From Candidatus Zixiibacteriota bacterium (GTDB lineage Bacteria > Zixibacteria > MSB-5A5 > SM1-73): DNA of 26,435 nucleotides. The notes beneath the pieces are model-generated. The model was not told the origin of the DNA. It saw only the letters and a list, made by a program, of their open reading frames with translations, and did not search any database. The first letter of the stretch is position 1. Every line of letters starts with the position of its first letter. Where the stretch lies: NCBI GenBank assembly GCA_020341875.1, contig CP070839.1:2144019-2170453 (forward strand). The letters are read 5' to 3'. Position numbers and translations under genes: made by a program. Positions 14,433-22,181 of this stretch are shown here, in pieces.

Positions 14433-15059
14433 CTAGACCAGCTTCTCAAGTTTGGCCAGGCTGACCGGCTTCCCCTCGATAACCGGCTGGACGTCCGGCT
14501 TGACGAAGGGACCCATCTGAATCTGCACCAGGGCAAAACCCTCCTGCTTCACCTGTTTTTCGAATTCCTCTAAGATGGCCTTTTGTCCTTCCTCCGACTC
14601 CCTGGCCAGTTCCTTTCGTCTATCCTTATAAGCCTCGCTCTCGAACACGGTGGGTATGTTCCGCTTCAGGGAATCTATGAGATCTTCCATGTTCTTTCTG
14701 AAGAGCTTCCCCTGGCTCGCGGGAAGGCTTATGACTTTGGGCACGTCCGGATTCCTGAAGTTGTTCACATAGCACTTGTCGTCCGGAATGTCTCCGCGCC
14801 TCTCCAGCTGTTCTAAGAGGTGCTTGATGGCGGTCATCCTTCCCGTGCACACGAAACCGGCAACGAAGATATTGTAGCCCACACTCTTGATGTCTAAGCC
14901 CAATTTGATTGCCTTCACCGCCCGGTCCTGTCCGATGATCCAGTCACACGGCTCCACGTCGTCGCTGGTTTTAAACTCCAGCTTGTCCGCCCGACAGCGC
15001 CAGCGCAGTTTTTCTACGGGGACCTCCTCGAATTTCATATTCTGTGCCACTTCGATCAC
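14433..15059 (-). CDS. Lon-like ATP-dependent protease, N-terminal part ending at an in-frame TAG
   Basis: The N-terminal 208 residues of an AAA_32-type Lon-like protease. The start EEVPVEKLRWRCRADKLEF and WIIGQDRAVKAIKLGLDIKSVGYNIFVAG are family hallmarks. The nucleotide loop reads GFVCTGRMT (G-x4-G-R-x-T), close to the family's GxxGTGRT, with Arg instead of Lys. The reading frame stops at TAG (14435-14433) after LAKLEKLV and then continues open in the same frame into the S16 protease part. A single first-base change would turn the TAG into GAG, AAG or CAG, and relatives usually have a charged residue here (KLVEEGK-like). The GTG at 15059 has GGAG only one base away, so the GTG at 15050, about ten bases from it, may be the true start. 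The gene follows the channel-like gene after 53 bases. Confidence 0.88.
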   Translation of the reverse strand: MIEVAQNMKFEEVPVEKLRWRCRADKLEFKTSDDVEPCDWIIGQDRAVKAIKLGLDIKSVGYNIFVAGFVCTGRMTAIKHLLEQLERRGDIPDDKCYVNNFRNPDVPKVISLPASQGKLFRKNMEDLIDSLKRNIPTVFESEAYKDRRKELARESEEGQKAILEEFEKQVKQEGFALVQIQMGPFVKPDVQPVIEGKPVSLAKLEKLV

Positions 15060-15099
15060 ACTCCTTCCCTTGTCTGATTAGAGTTCAGTACTCGGAGAA

Positions 15100-15127
15100 A
15101 AGACCAGTTTCATCACAGACTGGTCTT
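15100..15127 (-). terminator. Terminator-like hairpin at the end of the channel-like gene
   Basis: A perfect 9-bp stem, AAGACCAGT (15100-15108) and ACTGGTCTT (15119-15127), with a ten-base loop that contains the stop codon of the upstream gene. On the minus strand the 3' arm runs into TTTTCTCC. This suggests partial or full termination before the Lon-like gene. Confidence 0.5.
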
Positions 15128-15841
15128 GTCGTCTTCAGACGGACTTGAACTTCCCTCTGAGCTCTCCGATGCCGTCGTTTCTGGCTCAAGAATCTTATTC
15201 ACTATCTTGCCGGCCACCTCTTTGCTCCCCAATCCAAAAGCCAGGGCGGTGCCAAAGGCCAACGCCCCCACGATTATTAGAACCGAGTTCACCAAAATCT
15301 GGGTGGCAACCCCCAGTTGTTCCAGGGCCACTGCCAGGGTAAAGAATATTATCAGATATTGGACGATGGTGCCGAGCAGTTCCCCCCGTGCCAGAGCATA
15401 GCTTGATGCCGCGACCCTTATCACCCCTTTGGAGAACGAGGAGAGGAACACGCCCAAAACGATTATCAGGACGGCTACCACCAGCCTGGGGATGAAGGAT
15501 ATTATGCTGTTTATCAGGTTCTGCAGCAGGGTGAATTTCAGCACGTCGGCGGCGAGATCGATGAAGAAGAGAAACACTATCCAGAAGAACACCGTCCCCA
15601 GGATGTCGGCTAAGGAGTGCTTGATGTCTCCTCTGGACAGGAATTTTGACAATCCGGATCTGGCGCTGAATCTCTCCAGGCGCACCGCCACCAGGAGTTT
15701 GACCAGCGCGGCCTTCAGTATCTTGGCCAGAAGCCACCCCAAAAGCAAGATCACCAGGGCCCCTACCAGAGCGGGAAGCAGGCCGATTATCTTCTCACCG
15801 GTGGCCTTCAGCGGTTCCAGGAACAGTTCTTTGGGATCCAT
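15113..15841 (-). CDS. Conserved TM-helix (MscS-related, CmpX-like) membrane protein
   Basis: A 242-residue inner-membrane protein with two copies of the TM_helix unit (PF05552 type): LPALVGALVILLLGWLLAKILKAALVKLL at about 23-51 and IPRLVVAVLIIVLGVFLSSFSKGVIRVAA at about 116-144. About five hydrophobic segments are seen. The last, VGALAFGTALAFGLGSKEVAGKIV, has the small-residue Gly/Ala pattern of the MscS pore helix. The beta-domain of full MscS channels is absent; instead there is a Ser/Glu-rich tail. It may be a small mechanosensitive or osmotic-stress channel, but activity is not shown by sequence. The ATG at 15841 has AAGGAG four bases upstream. It begins 33 bases after the permease gene, so the two are likely one operon. 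Confidence 0.88.
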   Translation of the reverse strand: MDPKELFLEPLKATGEKIIGLLPALVGALVILLLGWLLAKILKAALVKLLVAVRLERFSARSGLSKFLSRGDIKHSLADILGTVFFWIVFLFFIDLAADVLKFTLLQNLINSIISFIPRLVVAVLIIVLGVFLSSFSKGVIRVAASSYALARGELLGTIVQYLIIFFTLAVALEQLGVATQILVNSVLIIVGALAFGTALAFGLGSKEVAGKIVNKILEPETTASESSEGSSSPSEDDKTSL

Positions 15842-15874
15842 TTTTCTCCTTCTGTCTTCTCTTTGGCAATTTCC

Positions 15875-18115
15875 TCACTTGATTTTGGCTTTCTTTCCGG
15901 CAATGATTCCCTCCACCCATGATCTCTTGCGGGGCTGAAATCTCTTGAAGACTATCAAGGGCGTGGAGATCTTCTCGCCCACCTGCTCCGGAACCGATGT
16001 GAAGAGAAGTTGTTCTAAGGTTCCACCCTTGCTTGCGCCCATCAGAAGAAGGTCTCCCTCTCGAATCTGATCTGCGATGGCCAGAGCCGGCTTTTCAGCT
16101 CTTACGATTTTCCGCTCGCACTTGGTCTCCAGACAGGCTTTCTCCGTAAAGGAGTCGATCCATCTCCTGGCGTGGGTCTCCTCCTCGGCGCTCGAGCCTT
16201 GTGGAAGGACGTGCAGCAGCAACAGATCGGCTTTGAACTTCTCCACCAGGGCCGGGCTCAGTTCCGCCGCTAACTGAGAGTTCACGTTATCTGTGGCGGT
16301 GATCATCACCCGCTTGACCGCCTCCATCTGCTCTCCGTGCACGATGGCCACGTTGCAGGGGGCCTCCTTGAGCACGATATCCACAACCGTGGTCAATATC
16401 TTATCCAGCATCTTCTCCGGTCCGGAGCGCCCCATGATGATGAAGTTACAGTCCTCCTCCCCTGCCGTCTCCAATATTCCGTAGGAGAGCCGGTGAGAGA
16501 GTTTGATCATCTTGTCGAACTTCACTCCCTCCTGTCTGGCAATACTCTCCGCCCGGGACAGAAGAAGCCTCTGCTGCGAGAAATCGGCCAGTCCCTTGCG
16601 GAGAGGGGTTCCGTGAGGAACCTCCACCACGTTTAAAGCAATTACCTCTCCGTCGAATTTCCTGGCGATGGCGCAGGCGGTCGTCATCAGCATCCCCACG
16701 GTCTTGGGATTGGCCAGAGAGACTAAAATCTTGTATTCCTTCCGTTCCTGGCGCGTCAGAATCTCCTTTAGCCGCCGGTGTTTTTCTACCGTCTCCTTCT
16801 GTTCCTTGGAGTAAACCAGATAGACCAGACTTCCCAAACCCAACCAGCCCGCGCCCATAACGTAGGTGCGGGGGCCCATGAAGGCCAAGATCAGAAGATT
16901 GCAGGCTATTGCCAGAAGCGGAATCACCGGATGCCAGGGCAATCTGAAGGGACGCTTTAAGCGTGGTGCTTTCTTGCGCAGCATTATCACCGACAGGTTC
17001 ACCAAAATCAGCGCGAAAAGAAAGCAGAAATTGGCCAGGTGCGCCACCAGCTCCACCTCGACGGAGAGGGTGAAGAACAGGATTATCACGCCCACCGCGG
17101 CAATCGCGGTATAGGGGGTTTTGAACTTGGGATGCAGCCTGAAGATCTTCCCCGGAAGATAGCCGTCCCGCCCCATAGCGTAGGTCTCGCGCGACGCCGT
17201 CAGCACGGTTGCATTCAGAGCGGAGATGGTGGACAAAAGCCCGGCGATCAAGACAAAAAGAAGCCCGTAGCTCCCCAGGACTTTCTCGGCGATCAGGATC
17301 AAAGGAGCGGCGGAGGTCCCCAGTGTCTGGTAATCCAAGATTCCCACCGAGACTAAGACCACCGCCACGTATATCACCGTGGGTATGAAGAGGGAGAGCA
17401 GGATCGCTCTGGGCACGGTCTTTTGCGGGTTTTTGATCTCCTCCGAGGCGCTGGAGATCTGCTCAAAACCAAAGAAGGATATGTAGATTAGGGCGGTGGC
17501 CGAGATTATGCCGGTGAATCCAAACGGGGCAAATGGCTCGAAGCTCGGGGTCTTCACGAAGGGAAGACAAAGTCCGATGAAGACAATAAGCATGGCCACC
17601 TTGGCCAAGGTGAAGATGTTCTGAGTCTTTCCGCTCTCCCTGGTCCCTTTTATGTTGACCAAGAGCAGGAGCAACGCAATGGCAAAGGCGCTGAACTTGA
17701 TGGAAGGCGACGCCTTGAAGAGCAAATTCGAAAGCGGGCTGAAATGCTCGGCAAAACCGAGAGCGTATAGGGCACAGGCCACCACGCTACCGAAGATGAG
17801 CGCCCACCCGCATAAAAAGGCTATGTAACCGCCTATTCCCTGATGAACGAAGGTGTAGCCCCCTCCCGCTAAGGGAATCGAGGATGAAAGCTCGGAATAG
17901 GAGAGGGCGGTGAAGAGGGTCATCAGACCGCACAGCACGTAGGAGATGGTGGCTGCCGGGCCGGCAATACCTGCCGCCATTCCGCTCAAGATAAAGATTC
18001 CCGCTCCTATCATGGCTCCCACCCCCAAGGTGGTGGCCTCCAAAAGTCCCAGCTCCCGGCTGAACTTTATCTCCGCGTCCGGTGAGGAAACCTCTGCTCT
18101 CTTATCTTTGTCCAT
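15875..18115 (-). CDS. APC-family amino acid permease fused to two UspA domains
   Basis: A 746-residue inner-membrane protein. Residues 18-430 form an APC-superfamily transporter: GLLEATTLGVGAMIGAGIFILSG is the conserved first helix with its unwound GAGIF turn, and about twelve membrane segments follow. Residues of about 450-595 and 600-735 are two universal-stress-protein domains. The first has IMGRSGPEKMLDKIL, close to the ATP-binding G-x2-G-x9-G(S/T) motif but with Thr in place of the last Gly. The second has LMGASKGGTLEQLLFTSVPEQV, a better match. Such tails may adjust transport to nucleotide levels or energy state. Substrate is unknown; cationic or neutral amino acids are possible. The ATG at 18115 has only a weak, distant AAGGAG. 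A promoter-like pair lies 140 bases upstream. Confidence 0.93.
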   Translation of the reverse strand: MDKDKRAEVSSPDAEIKFSRELGLLEATTLGVGAMIGAGIFILSGMAAGIAGPAATISYVLCGLMTLFTALSYSELSSSIPLAGGGYTFVHQGIGGYIAFLCGWALIFGSVVACALYALGFAEHFSPLSNLLFKASPSIKFSAFAIALLLLLVNIKGTRESGKTQNIFTLAKVAMLIVFIGLCLPFVKTPSFEPFAPFGFTGIISATALIYISFFGFEQISSASEEIKNPQKTVPRAILLSLFIPTVIYVAVVLVSVGILDYQTLGTSAAPLILIAEKVLGSYGLLFVLIAGLLSTISALNATVLTASRETYAMGRDGYLPGKIFRLHPKFKTPYTAIAAVGVIILFFTLSVEVELVAHLANFCFLFALILVNLSVIMLRKKAPRLKRPFRLPWHPVIPLLAIACNLLILAFMGPRTYVMGAGWLGLGSLVYLVYSKEQKETVEKHRRLKEILTRQERKEYKILVSLANPKTVGMLMTTACAIARKFDGEVIALNVVEVPHGTPLRKGLADFSQQRLLLSRAESIARQEGVKFDKMIKLSHRLSYGILETAGEEDCNFIIMGRSGPEKMLDKILTTVVDIVLKEAPCNVAIVHGEQMEAVKRVMITATDNVNSQLAAELSPALVEKFKADLLLLHVLPQGSSAEEETHARRWIDSFTEKACLETKCERKIVRAEKPALAIADQIREGDLLLMGASKGGTLEQLLFTSVPEQVGEKISTPLIVFKRFQPRKRSWVEGIIAGKKAKIK

Positions 18116-18163
18116 GGAACAGTCTTCTCTCCTTCTCTATTATCTACCGACCGACCTCTCTTG

Positions 18164-18237
18164 TGTAGTTGCCCAGTTCACTGGGCCGCCTTTGGCTCGA
18201 TGAGCGGACGCTCCCGTCTGGGAATCGAGCAACTACA
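18164..18237. repeat. Dispersed inverted-repeat element (GTAGTTGC ... GCAACTAC)
   Basis: TGTAGTTGC (18164-18172) pairs with GCAACTACA (18229-18237). Inside the left part, GCCCAGT pairs with ACTGGGC. The right arm ATCGAGCAACTAC resembles ATCGAGCGACTAC at 3084-3096. It lies in the leader of the permease gene, downstream of its promoter candidate. Confidence 0.55.
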
Positions 18238-18254
18238 AGCGATTGATGATTTGA

Positions 18255-18283
18255 AATATATATATTTATAATGTGGTTTCCAA
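18255..18283 (-). promoter_or_regulatory. Sigma-70-type promoter candidate for the permease operon
   Basis: On the minus strand TTGGAA (18283-18278), 17-base AT-rich spacer, TATATT (18260-18255). The spacer length is ideal and the region is far richer in A/T than its surroundings. Transcription would run through the inverted repeat at 18164-18237 before the gene. Confidence 0.5.
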
Positions 18284-18316
18284 TCCTAAACTACGGTCTC
18301 AGCACACATTTCAGCC

Positions 18317-19390
18317 TCAGTCGCCAAAGCTGGTTCCCACTGCCCGGGCAGCCTCGATTAAAGGGAGGTTCAGCTTTACCTTCTTCAACCTGGCAATGGC
18401 ACCTTTGATGGGAACCGATGTGATCTTTCCGCCTCGCAGGCTGGTCATATAGCCGAACTTCTCGCTTGTGACCAACTCTACGGCCTTTCTCCCGAATTGG
18501 GTGGCCAAGATCCGATCGAAATCCGTGGGCTTTCCTCCCCGCTGCAGGTGCCCCAGGATGATAACCCGGGTCTCCAGTCCGCTTAGATTCTCAATCTGCT
18601 CTGCTATCCTGTAACCCACCCCACCCAACCTTATGGGGTCGGTGCTTCCTTTTACCCTCCTTTTAACCACCAATTGCGAGTCGCCGGGCTTGACGCCTTC
18701 TGCCACCACCACAATACTGAATCTCTTTCCGATTTCGCCCCTCGCATCCAACTTCTGGCACACCTTCTTGATGTCAAAAGGAATCTCGGGAATCAGAATC
18801 ACATCCCCGCCGCCCGCCACCCCGGCATATAGGGCCAGCCAGCCGGTGTATCTCCCCATCACCTCCACGATCATCACTCGATGGTGGGATTCAGCCGTGC
18901 TGTGAACATTGTCGATTGATTCGGTAGCCACCGCCACCGCGGAATCAAAGCCGATGGTGTAGTCGGTCGCCTCCAGGTCGTTATCTATGGTCTTGGGCAT
19001 ACCTACGATCGGAATACCCAACCGATATAACTGGTGAGCGATGTTGAGCGTCCCGTCTCCCCCAATGCAGATTAGAGCATCCAACTTCAGGCTGCGGAAA
19101 TTCCTCAAAGCCTGCTTAGAAACGTCTCTCTTCTTCTCTCCGTAGGCAAATGGATTGGCCCGGTTGGAGGTTCCCAGTATGGTTCCACCCTTGGTCAAGA
19201 TCCCGGAGACATCTTCCGGGTGCAGTTCTCGTGTTTGGTACTCAATCAGCCCCTCGAATCCGTCCTTGAAACCTATCACTTCGGCGGCGTGGCGAACGAA
19301 GGCGGTTTTGGCAACTGCGCGTATGGCCGGATTCAGTCCGGGACAATCCCCCCCGCCGGTTAGGATTCCGATTCTCTTTTTTCTCGCCAT
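18317..19390 (-). CDS. pfkA: 6-phosphofructokinase
   Basis: Phosphorylates fructose 6-phosphate to the 1,6-bisphosphate in glycolysis. The 357-residue protein shows the family motifs in order: ILTGGGDCPGLN (9-20), ICIGGDGTLNIA (108-119), MPKTIDNDLEATDYTIGFDSA (131-151), VEVMGRYTGWLA and GHLQRGGKPTDFDR. At the two positions that separate phosphate donors, Gly113 (GGDG; Gly favours ATP, Asp favours pyrophosphate) and Lys133 (PKTIDND; Gly in classic ATP enzymes) form the mixed type known from group III enzymes. ATP use is the better guess. The ATG at 19390, with GGGAG seven bases upstream, is preferred over the ATG six codons earlier, which lacks a ribosome binding site. It is divergent from dxr. 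Confidence 0.95.
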   Translation of the reverse strand: MARKKRIGILTGGGDCPGLNPAIRAVAKTAFVRHAAEVIGFKDGFEGLIEYQTRELHPEDVSGILTKGGTILGTSNRANPFAYGEKKRDVSKQALRNFRSLKLDALICIGGDGTLNIAHQLYRLGIPIVGMPKTIDNDLEATDYTIGFDSAVAVATESIDNVHSTAESHHRVMIVEVMGRYTGWLALYAGVAGGGDVILIPEIPFDIKKVCQKLDARGEIGKRFSIVVVAEGVKPGDSQLVVKRRVKGSTDPIRLGGVGYRIAEQIENLSGLETRVIILGHLQRGGKPTDFDRILATQFGRKAVELVTSEKFGYMTSLRGGKITSVPIKGAIARLKKVKLNLPLIEAARAVGTSFGD

Positions 19391-19702
19391 GCTAAGACTC
19401 CCTGTCATCTATCGCAGGACATGATACCTTGGAATCCTCGCTTTTTCAAGCATAATTTTGGGAAACGACGAAGATGCGAAAACCAAGACCCTGTATTTGT
19501 AGGCCCGACATGCCCCGCCTTTGGCAGGGCTTTCGGGCAAGATCTCAAGTTACACTCTCCGAGGCAGGGTAAATTCGACCGTAGGAAGTCTGCGTGCCCC
19601 ATCAGCGCGGTCGAAATCCCACCAATCGCCGATGGCAGTGCAAATAAAGGCTTGCGCGAAGCTGTACCTCATCATATATTGCACTTGAAAGGACGGGTTT
19701 CC
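19391..19702. other. Divergent intergenic region between pfkA and dxr
   Basis: The dxr frame is open through this stretch, but the translation (Pro/Cys/His-rich, no resemblance to DXR) and the length of the family argue that it is not coding. It holds a promoter candidate at 19429-19456 and an imperfect hairpin, GCCCGA (19503-19508) with TCGGGC (19533-19538), enclosing GCCC/GGGC. Nothing else was recognised. Confidence 0.5.
19429..19456 (+). promoter_or_regulatory. Promoter candidate for dxr-rseP
   Basis: TTGGAA (19429-19434), 16-base spacer, CATAAT (19451-19456). This would give a leader of about 240 bases that includes the hairpin at 19503-19538. The -35 box is the same TTGGAA as in the permease promoter candidate. 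Confidence 0.4.
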
Positions 19703-20860
19703 GTGAAAAACGTAGTGATTTTGGGATCAAGTGGCTCGATCGGCAGAAATGCCCTGAAGGTATTGTCCGACTTCAAAGAGAGATTCTCTGTCTTCGGGCT
19801 CTCTGTACACAGCAATGTCGGGCTGTTGGAAGAGCAGATCCCTCGCTTCGGGCCGAAGATGGCCGTGATTACCGACCAGGAGAGCTTTGAGCGGTTCCAC
19901 AGGAATCACGACACGGAAATACTCTTTGGCACAGATGGCCTGAAGAAGCTGTGTTCACATCCCAAGGTTGACCTGGTAATAAACGCCCTGGTCGGATCGG
20001 TAGGACTTCTGCCCAGTCTCCAGACTCTCGAATCCGGGAAAACCCTGGCCATCGCCAACAAGGAATCGCTGGTGATGGCGGGCAAGCTCCTAATCGACAA
20101 GGCGAAGGAGAAGGGCGCGGAGATTCTTCCCATCGACAGCGAGCATTCCGCCATCAAGCAGTGTCTGCTCAGCGGAAAAAGGGAAGAGGTGAAAAGGCTC
20201 ATACTGACTGCCTCCGGCGGACCATTCTTGAGTAGGAGCAGAGAAGACCTGAAGGAGATTACGGTCGAGCAGGCTCTGTCTCATCCCACCTGGGAGATGG
20301 GAAAGAAGATCACCATAGACTCCGCCACCCTCATGAACAAGGGTCTGGAGGTCATCGAGGCGCATTGGCTCTTCGGAATCCCTGCGGATCGAATAAGCGT
20401 GTTGATCCATCCCCAATCCATCATACACTCCATGGTGGAGTTCGTGGACGGGTCGGTGATCGCCCAGATGAGCGTGCCGGATATGAAGCTTCCCATCCAG
20501 TACGCCCTCTTCTATCCCCAGCGGGTCATCAGCAACAACACCTCTTTAGATCTCGCCAAAGCGGGCAAGCTGACCTTTCTCGAACCGGACGATGAGAAGT
20601 TTCCCTGTTTGGGAATAGCCTACCATGCCTTGAAGATGGGAGGAACCGCGCCTGCAGTTCTGAACGCGGCCAACGAGGTGGCGGTCCAGGCATTCCTGAA
20701 TCATGGCGTATCGTTCACCGGCATCCAGAAGATCGTGCAGGAGACTCTGAGCCGGCATAAGAGGAAACTTGCGCCCAAGTTCGACGATATAATAGATGCG
20801 GACGCGTGGGCCAGACAAACGGCCGGGGAGCTTTGTCTTAATGCTGAGATGAAAAGATGA
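19703..20860 (+). CDS. dxr: 1-deoxy-D-xylulose 5-phosphate reductoisomerase
   Basis: Second enzyme of the MEP isoprenoid pathway: converts 1-deoxyxylulose 5-phosphate to 2-C-methylerythritol 4-phosphate with NADPH and a divalent metal. The start VKNVVILGSSGSIGRNALKV carries the NADPH-binding GSSGSIG. ALVGSVGLLPSL, AIANKESLVMAG, LPIDSEHSAIKQ (metal and substrate) and TIDSATLMNKGLEVIEAHWLFG follow. I place the start at the GTG at 19703, which has AAAGGA about nine bases upstream and gives 385 residues, the normal length; the frame upstream is open but not DXR-like. The stop overlaps the rseP start as ATGA, so the pair is translationally coupled, as in many bacteria. cdsA and uppS, often found just before dxr, are not here. 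Confidence 0.96.
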   Translation: MKNVVILGSSGSIGRNALKVLSDFKERFSVFGLSVHSNVGLLEEQIPRFGPKMAVITDQESFERFHRNHDTEILFGTDGLKKLCSHPKVDLVINALVGSVGLLPSLQTLESGKTLAIANKESLVMAGKLLIDKAKEKGAEILPIDSEHSAIKQCLLSGKREEVKRLILTASGGPFLSRSREDLKEITVEQALSHPTWEMGKKITIDSATLMNKGLEVIEAHWLFGIPADRISVLIHPQSIIHSMVEFVDGSVIAQMSVPDMKLPIQYALFYPQRVISNNTSLDLAKAGKLTFLEPDDEKFPCLGIAYHALKMGGTAPAVLNAANEVAVQAFLNHGVSFTGIQKIVQETLSRHKRKLAPKFDDIIDADAWARQTAGELCLNAEMKR

Positions 20861-21918
20861 CCACCATCGTTGCCACCATATTTGTCTTAGGGATCCTGAT
20901 CTTCTTCCACGAGTTGGGTCATTTCCTGGTAGCCAAGAGATCGGGAATCCGGGTGGAGAAATTCTCTCTCGGCTTTCCGCCCAAGATGATAGGCAAGAAG
21001 ATCGGCGACACCGAGTACTGCCTCTCCTGGATTCCGTTCGGGGGATACGTGAAGATGGCCGGGGAAGATCCGGATGAGAGCAAGATCGAGGGCAAACCGT
21101 GGGAGTTCATGTCCAAGCCGGTTGGAATCCGCGCCTTGGTGATTGCGGCCGGCCCGGTGATGAATTTTATCCTGGCGATTCTGATCTTCTGGGGCATCAT
21201 CTTCTTCAAGGGCAAACAGGACGTCCACGAGGAGACCACGGTGATCGGTCTGGTATCAGTCGGCGGGCCCGCGGCCGAGGCGGGAATAGAGCCTGGAGAT
21301 GAAATCATCTCGGTCAAAGGGATCAAGGTCGGCACCTTCCTGGAGATGGCGGAGATCATCTACCAGCAGGTGGAGGAGCCGGTCGAGGTCAAGTGGATGC
21401 GCGGCGATAAGGAGTTCACCGCCGTGATCACCACCTTCAAGGACAAGGTGCTGAATGAGGAGGGTGAGGTGGTGGAGGTGGGGAAGATCGGCGTGGGACC
21501 GAGCTACACTACCATTAAAGTGGGATTCTTCCGGGCCTTTTTGGATGGGGTGGACACCGCCATCTTCATCCTGGTGGAGTCGGTAAAGTTCATATTCGGC
21601 CTGATCACCGGAAAGGCGTCGGTGAAGCTTCTCGGGGGGCCGCTCTTCATCGCTCAAACTGCGGGGCAGACCGCCAAGACCGGATTCGTGAGCCTCCTTT
21701 CCTTCATGGCCCTCTTATCGGTGAATCTGTCCTTGATAAATCTTCTCCCCATTCCGGTGCTGGATGGCGGCCACCTTATGTTTTTGAGCATCGAGAAGAT
21801 CAAAGGCTCGCCCTTAAGCTTAAGGCAGCGCGCCGCCATGCAGCAGATCGGCCTGGCTTTCTTGATCCTGCTGATAATATTCGTGACCTACAACGACTTC
21901 CTGCGCACGATAAGATAG
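20857..21918 (+). CDS. rseP: Site-2 protease RseP-type (M50 intramembrane zinc metalloprotease)
   Basis: A 353-residue inner-membrane protease that cuts transmembrane segments, for example of anti-sigma factors or leftover signal peptides. The zinc motif is HELGH at 18-22 (FFHELGHFLVAKRSG), and the third ligand lies in NLLPIPVLDGGHLMF near residue 300. A single PDZ domain, about residues 120-200 (GLVSVGGPAAEAGIEPGDEIISVKG), regulates access. IPFGGYVKMAGEDPDE is the conserved membrane-associated loop. Four membrane segments are visible. It overlaps dxr by four bases. Start ATG and stop TAG are clear. The TAG stop here shows that TAG is a normal stop codon in this genome. Confidence 0.96.
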   Translation: MTTIVATIFVLGILIFFHELGHFLVAKRSGIRVEKFSLGFPPKMIGKKIGDTEYCLSWIPFGGYVKMAGEDPDESKIEGKPWEFMSKPVGIRALVIAAGPVMNFILAILIFWGIIFFKGKQDVHEETTVIGLVSVGGPAAEAGIEPGDEIISVKGIKVGTFLEMAEIIYQQVEEPVEVKWMRGDKEFTAVITTFKDKVLNEEGEVVEVGKIGVGPSYTTIKVGFFRAFLDGVDTAIFILVESVKFIFGLITGKASVKLLGGPLFIAQTAGQTAKTGFVSLLSFMALLSVNLSLINLLPIPVLDGGHLMFLSIEKIKGSPLSLRQRAAMQQIGLAFLILLIIFVTYNDFLRTIR

Positions 21919-22054
21919 CAGTCTTCCTAGAACTCTGCATCCCGTTGGTGTTCCCCACGATCGGCAAGTAAGCGGTGCATGGAACTTGCCTCCACAGAAT
22001 ACATCCCTTCATCAACTGGACGATGGGCGCCTTTCAAAGAGGACCAGAATCTTA

Positions 22055-22083
22055 TTGACAACGACCCAGCAACCGTCTATATT
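22055..22083 (+). promoter_or_regulatory. Strong sigma-70-type promoter
   Basis: TTGACA (22055-22060), 17-base spacer, TATATT (22078-22083). This is a consensus -35 with a near-consensus -10, about 100 bases before the start codon of the beta-propeller gene. The remaining 135 bases back to the rseP stop show nothing recognisable. Confidence 0.7.
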
Positions 22084-22181
22084 AGTGAGAGGAAACTACG
22101 TACACATCCAGATGAATCTTCCCGCAAGCAGCGTCACATAAGACGGTCCATTGTGAAAACTGTTTGGAAGCGAGGTGTAAA

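Noticed and set aside
12669..15059. Recoding of TAG as a sense codon (for example pyrrolysine) genome-wide
   Set aside because: rseP, the catalytic M16 gene and the propeller gene all end at TAG at the expected family length, so TAG acts as a stop.
19421..19702. N-terminal extension of dxr to the ATG at 19421
   Set aside because: The added 94 residues are unlike DXR, the GTG at 19703 has a ribosome binding site and gives the normal family length.
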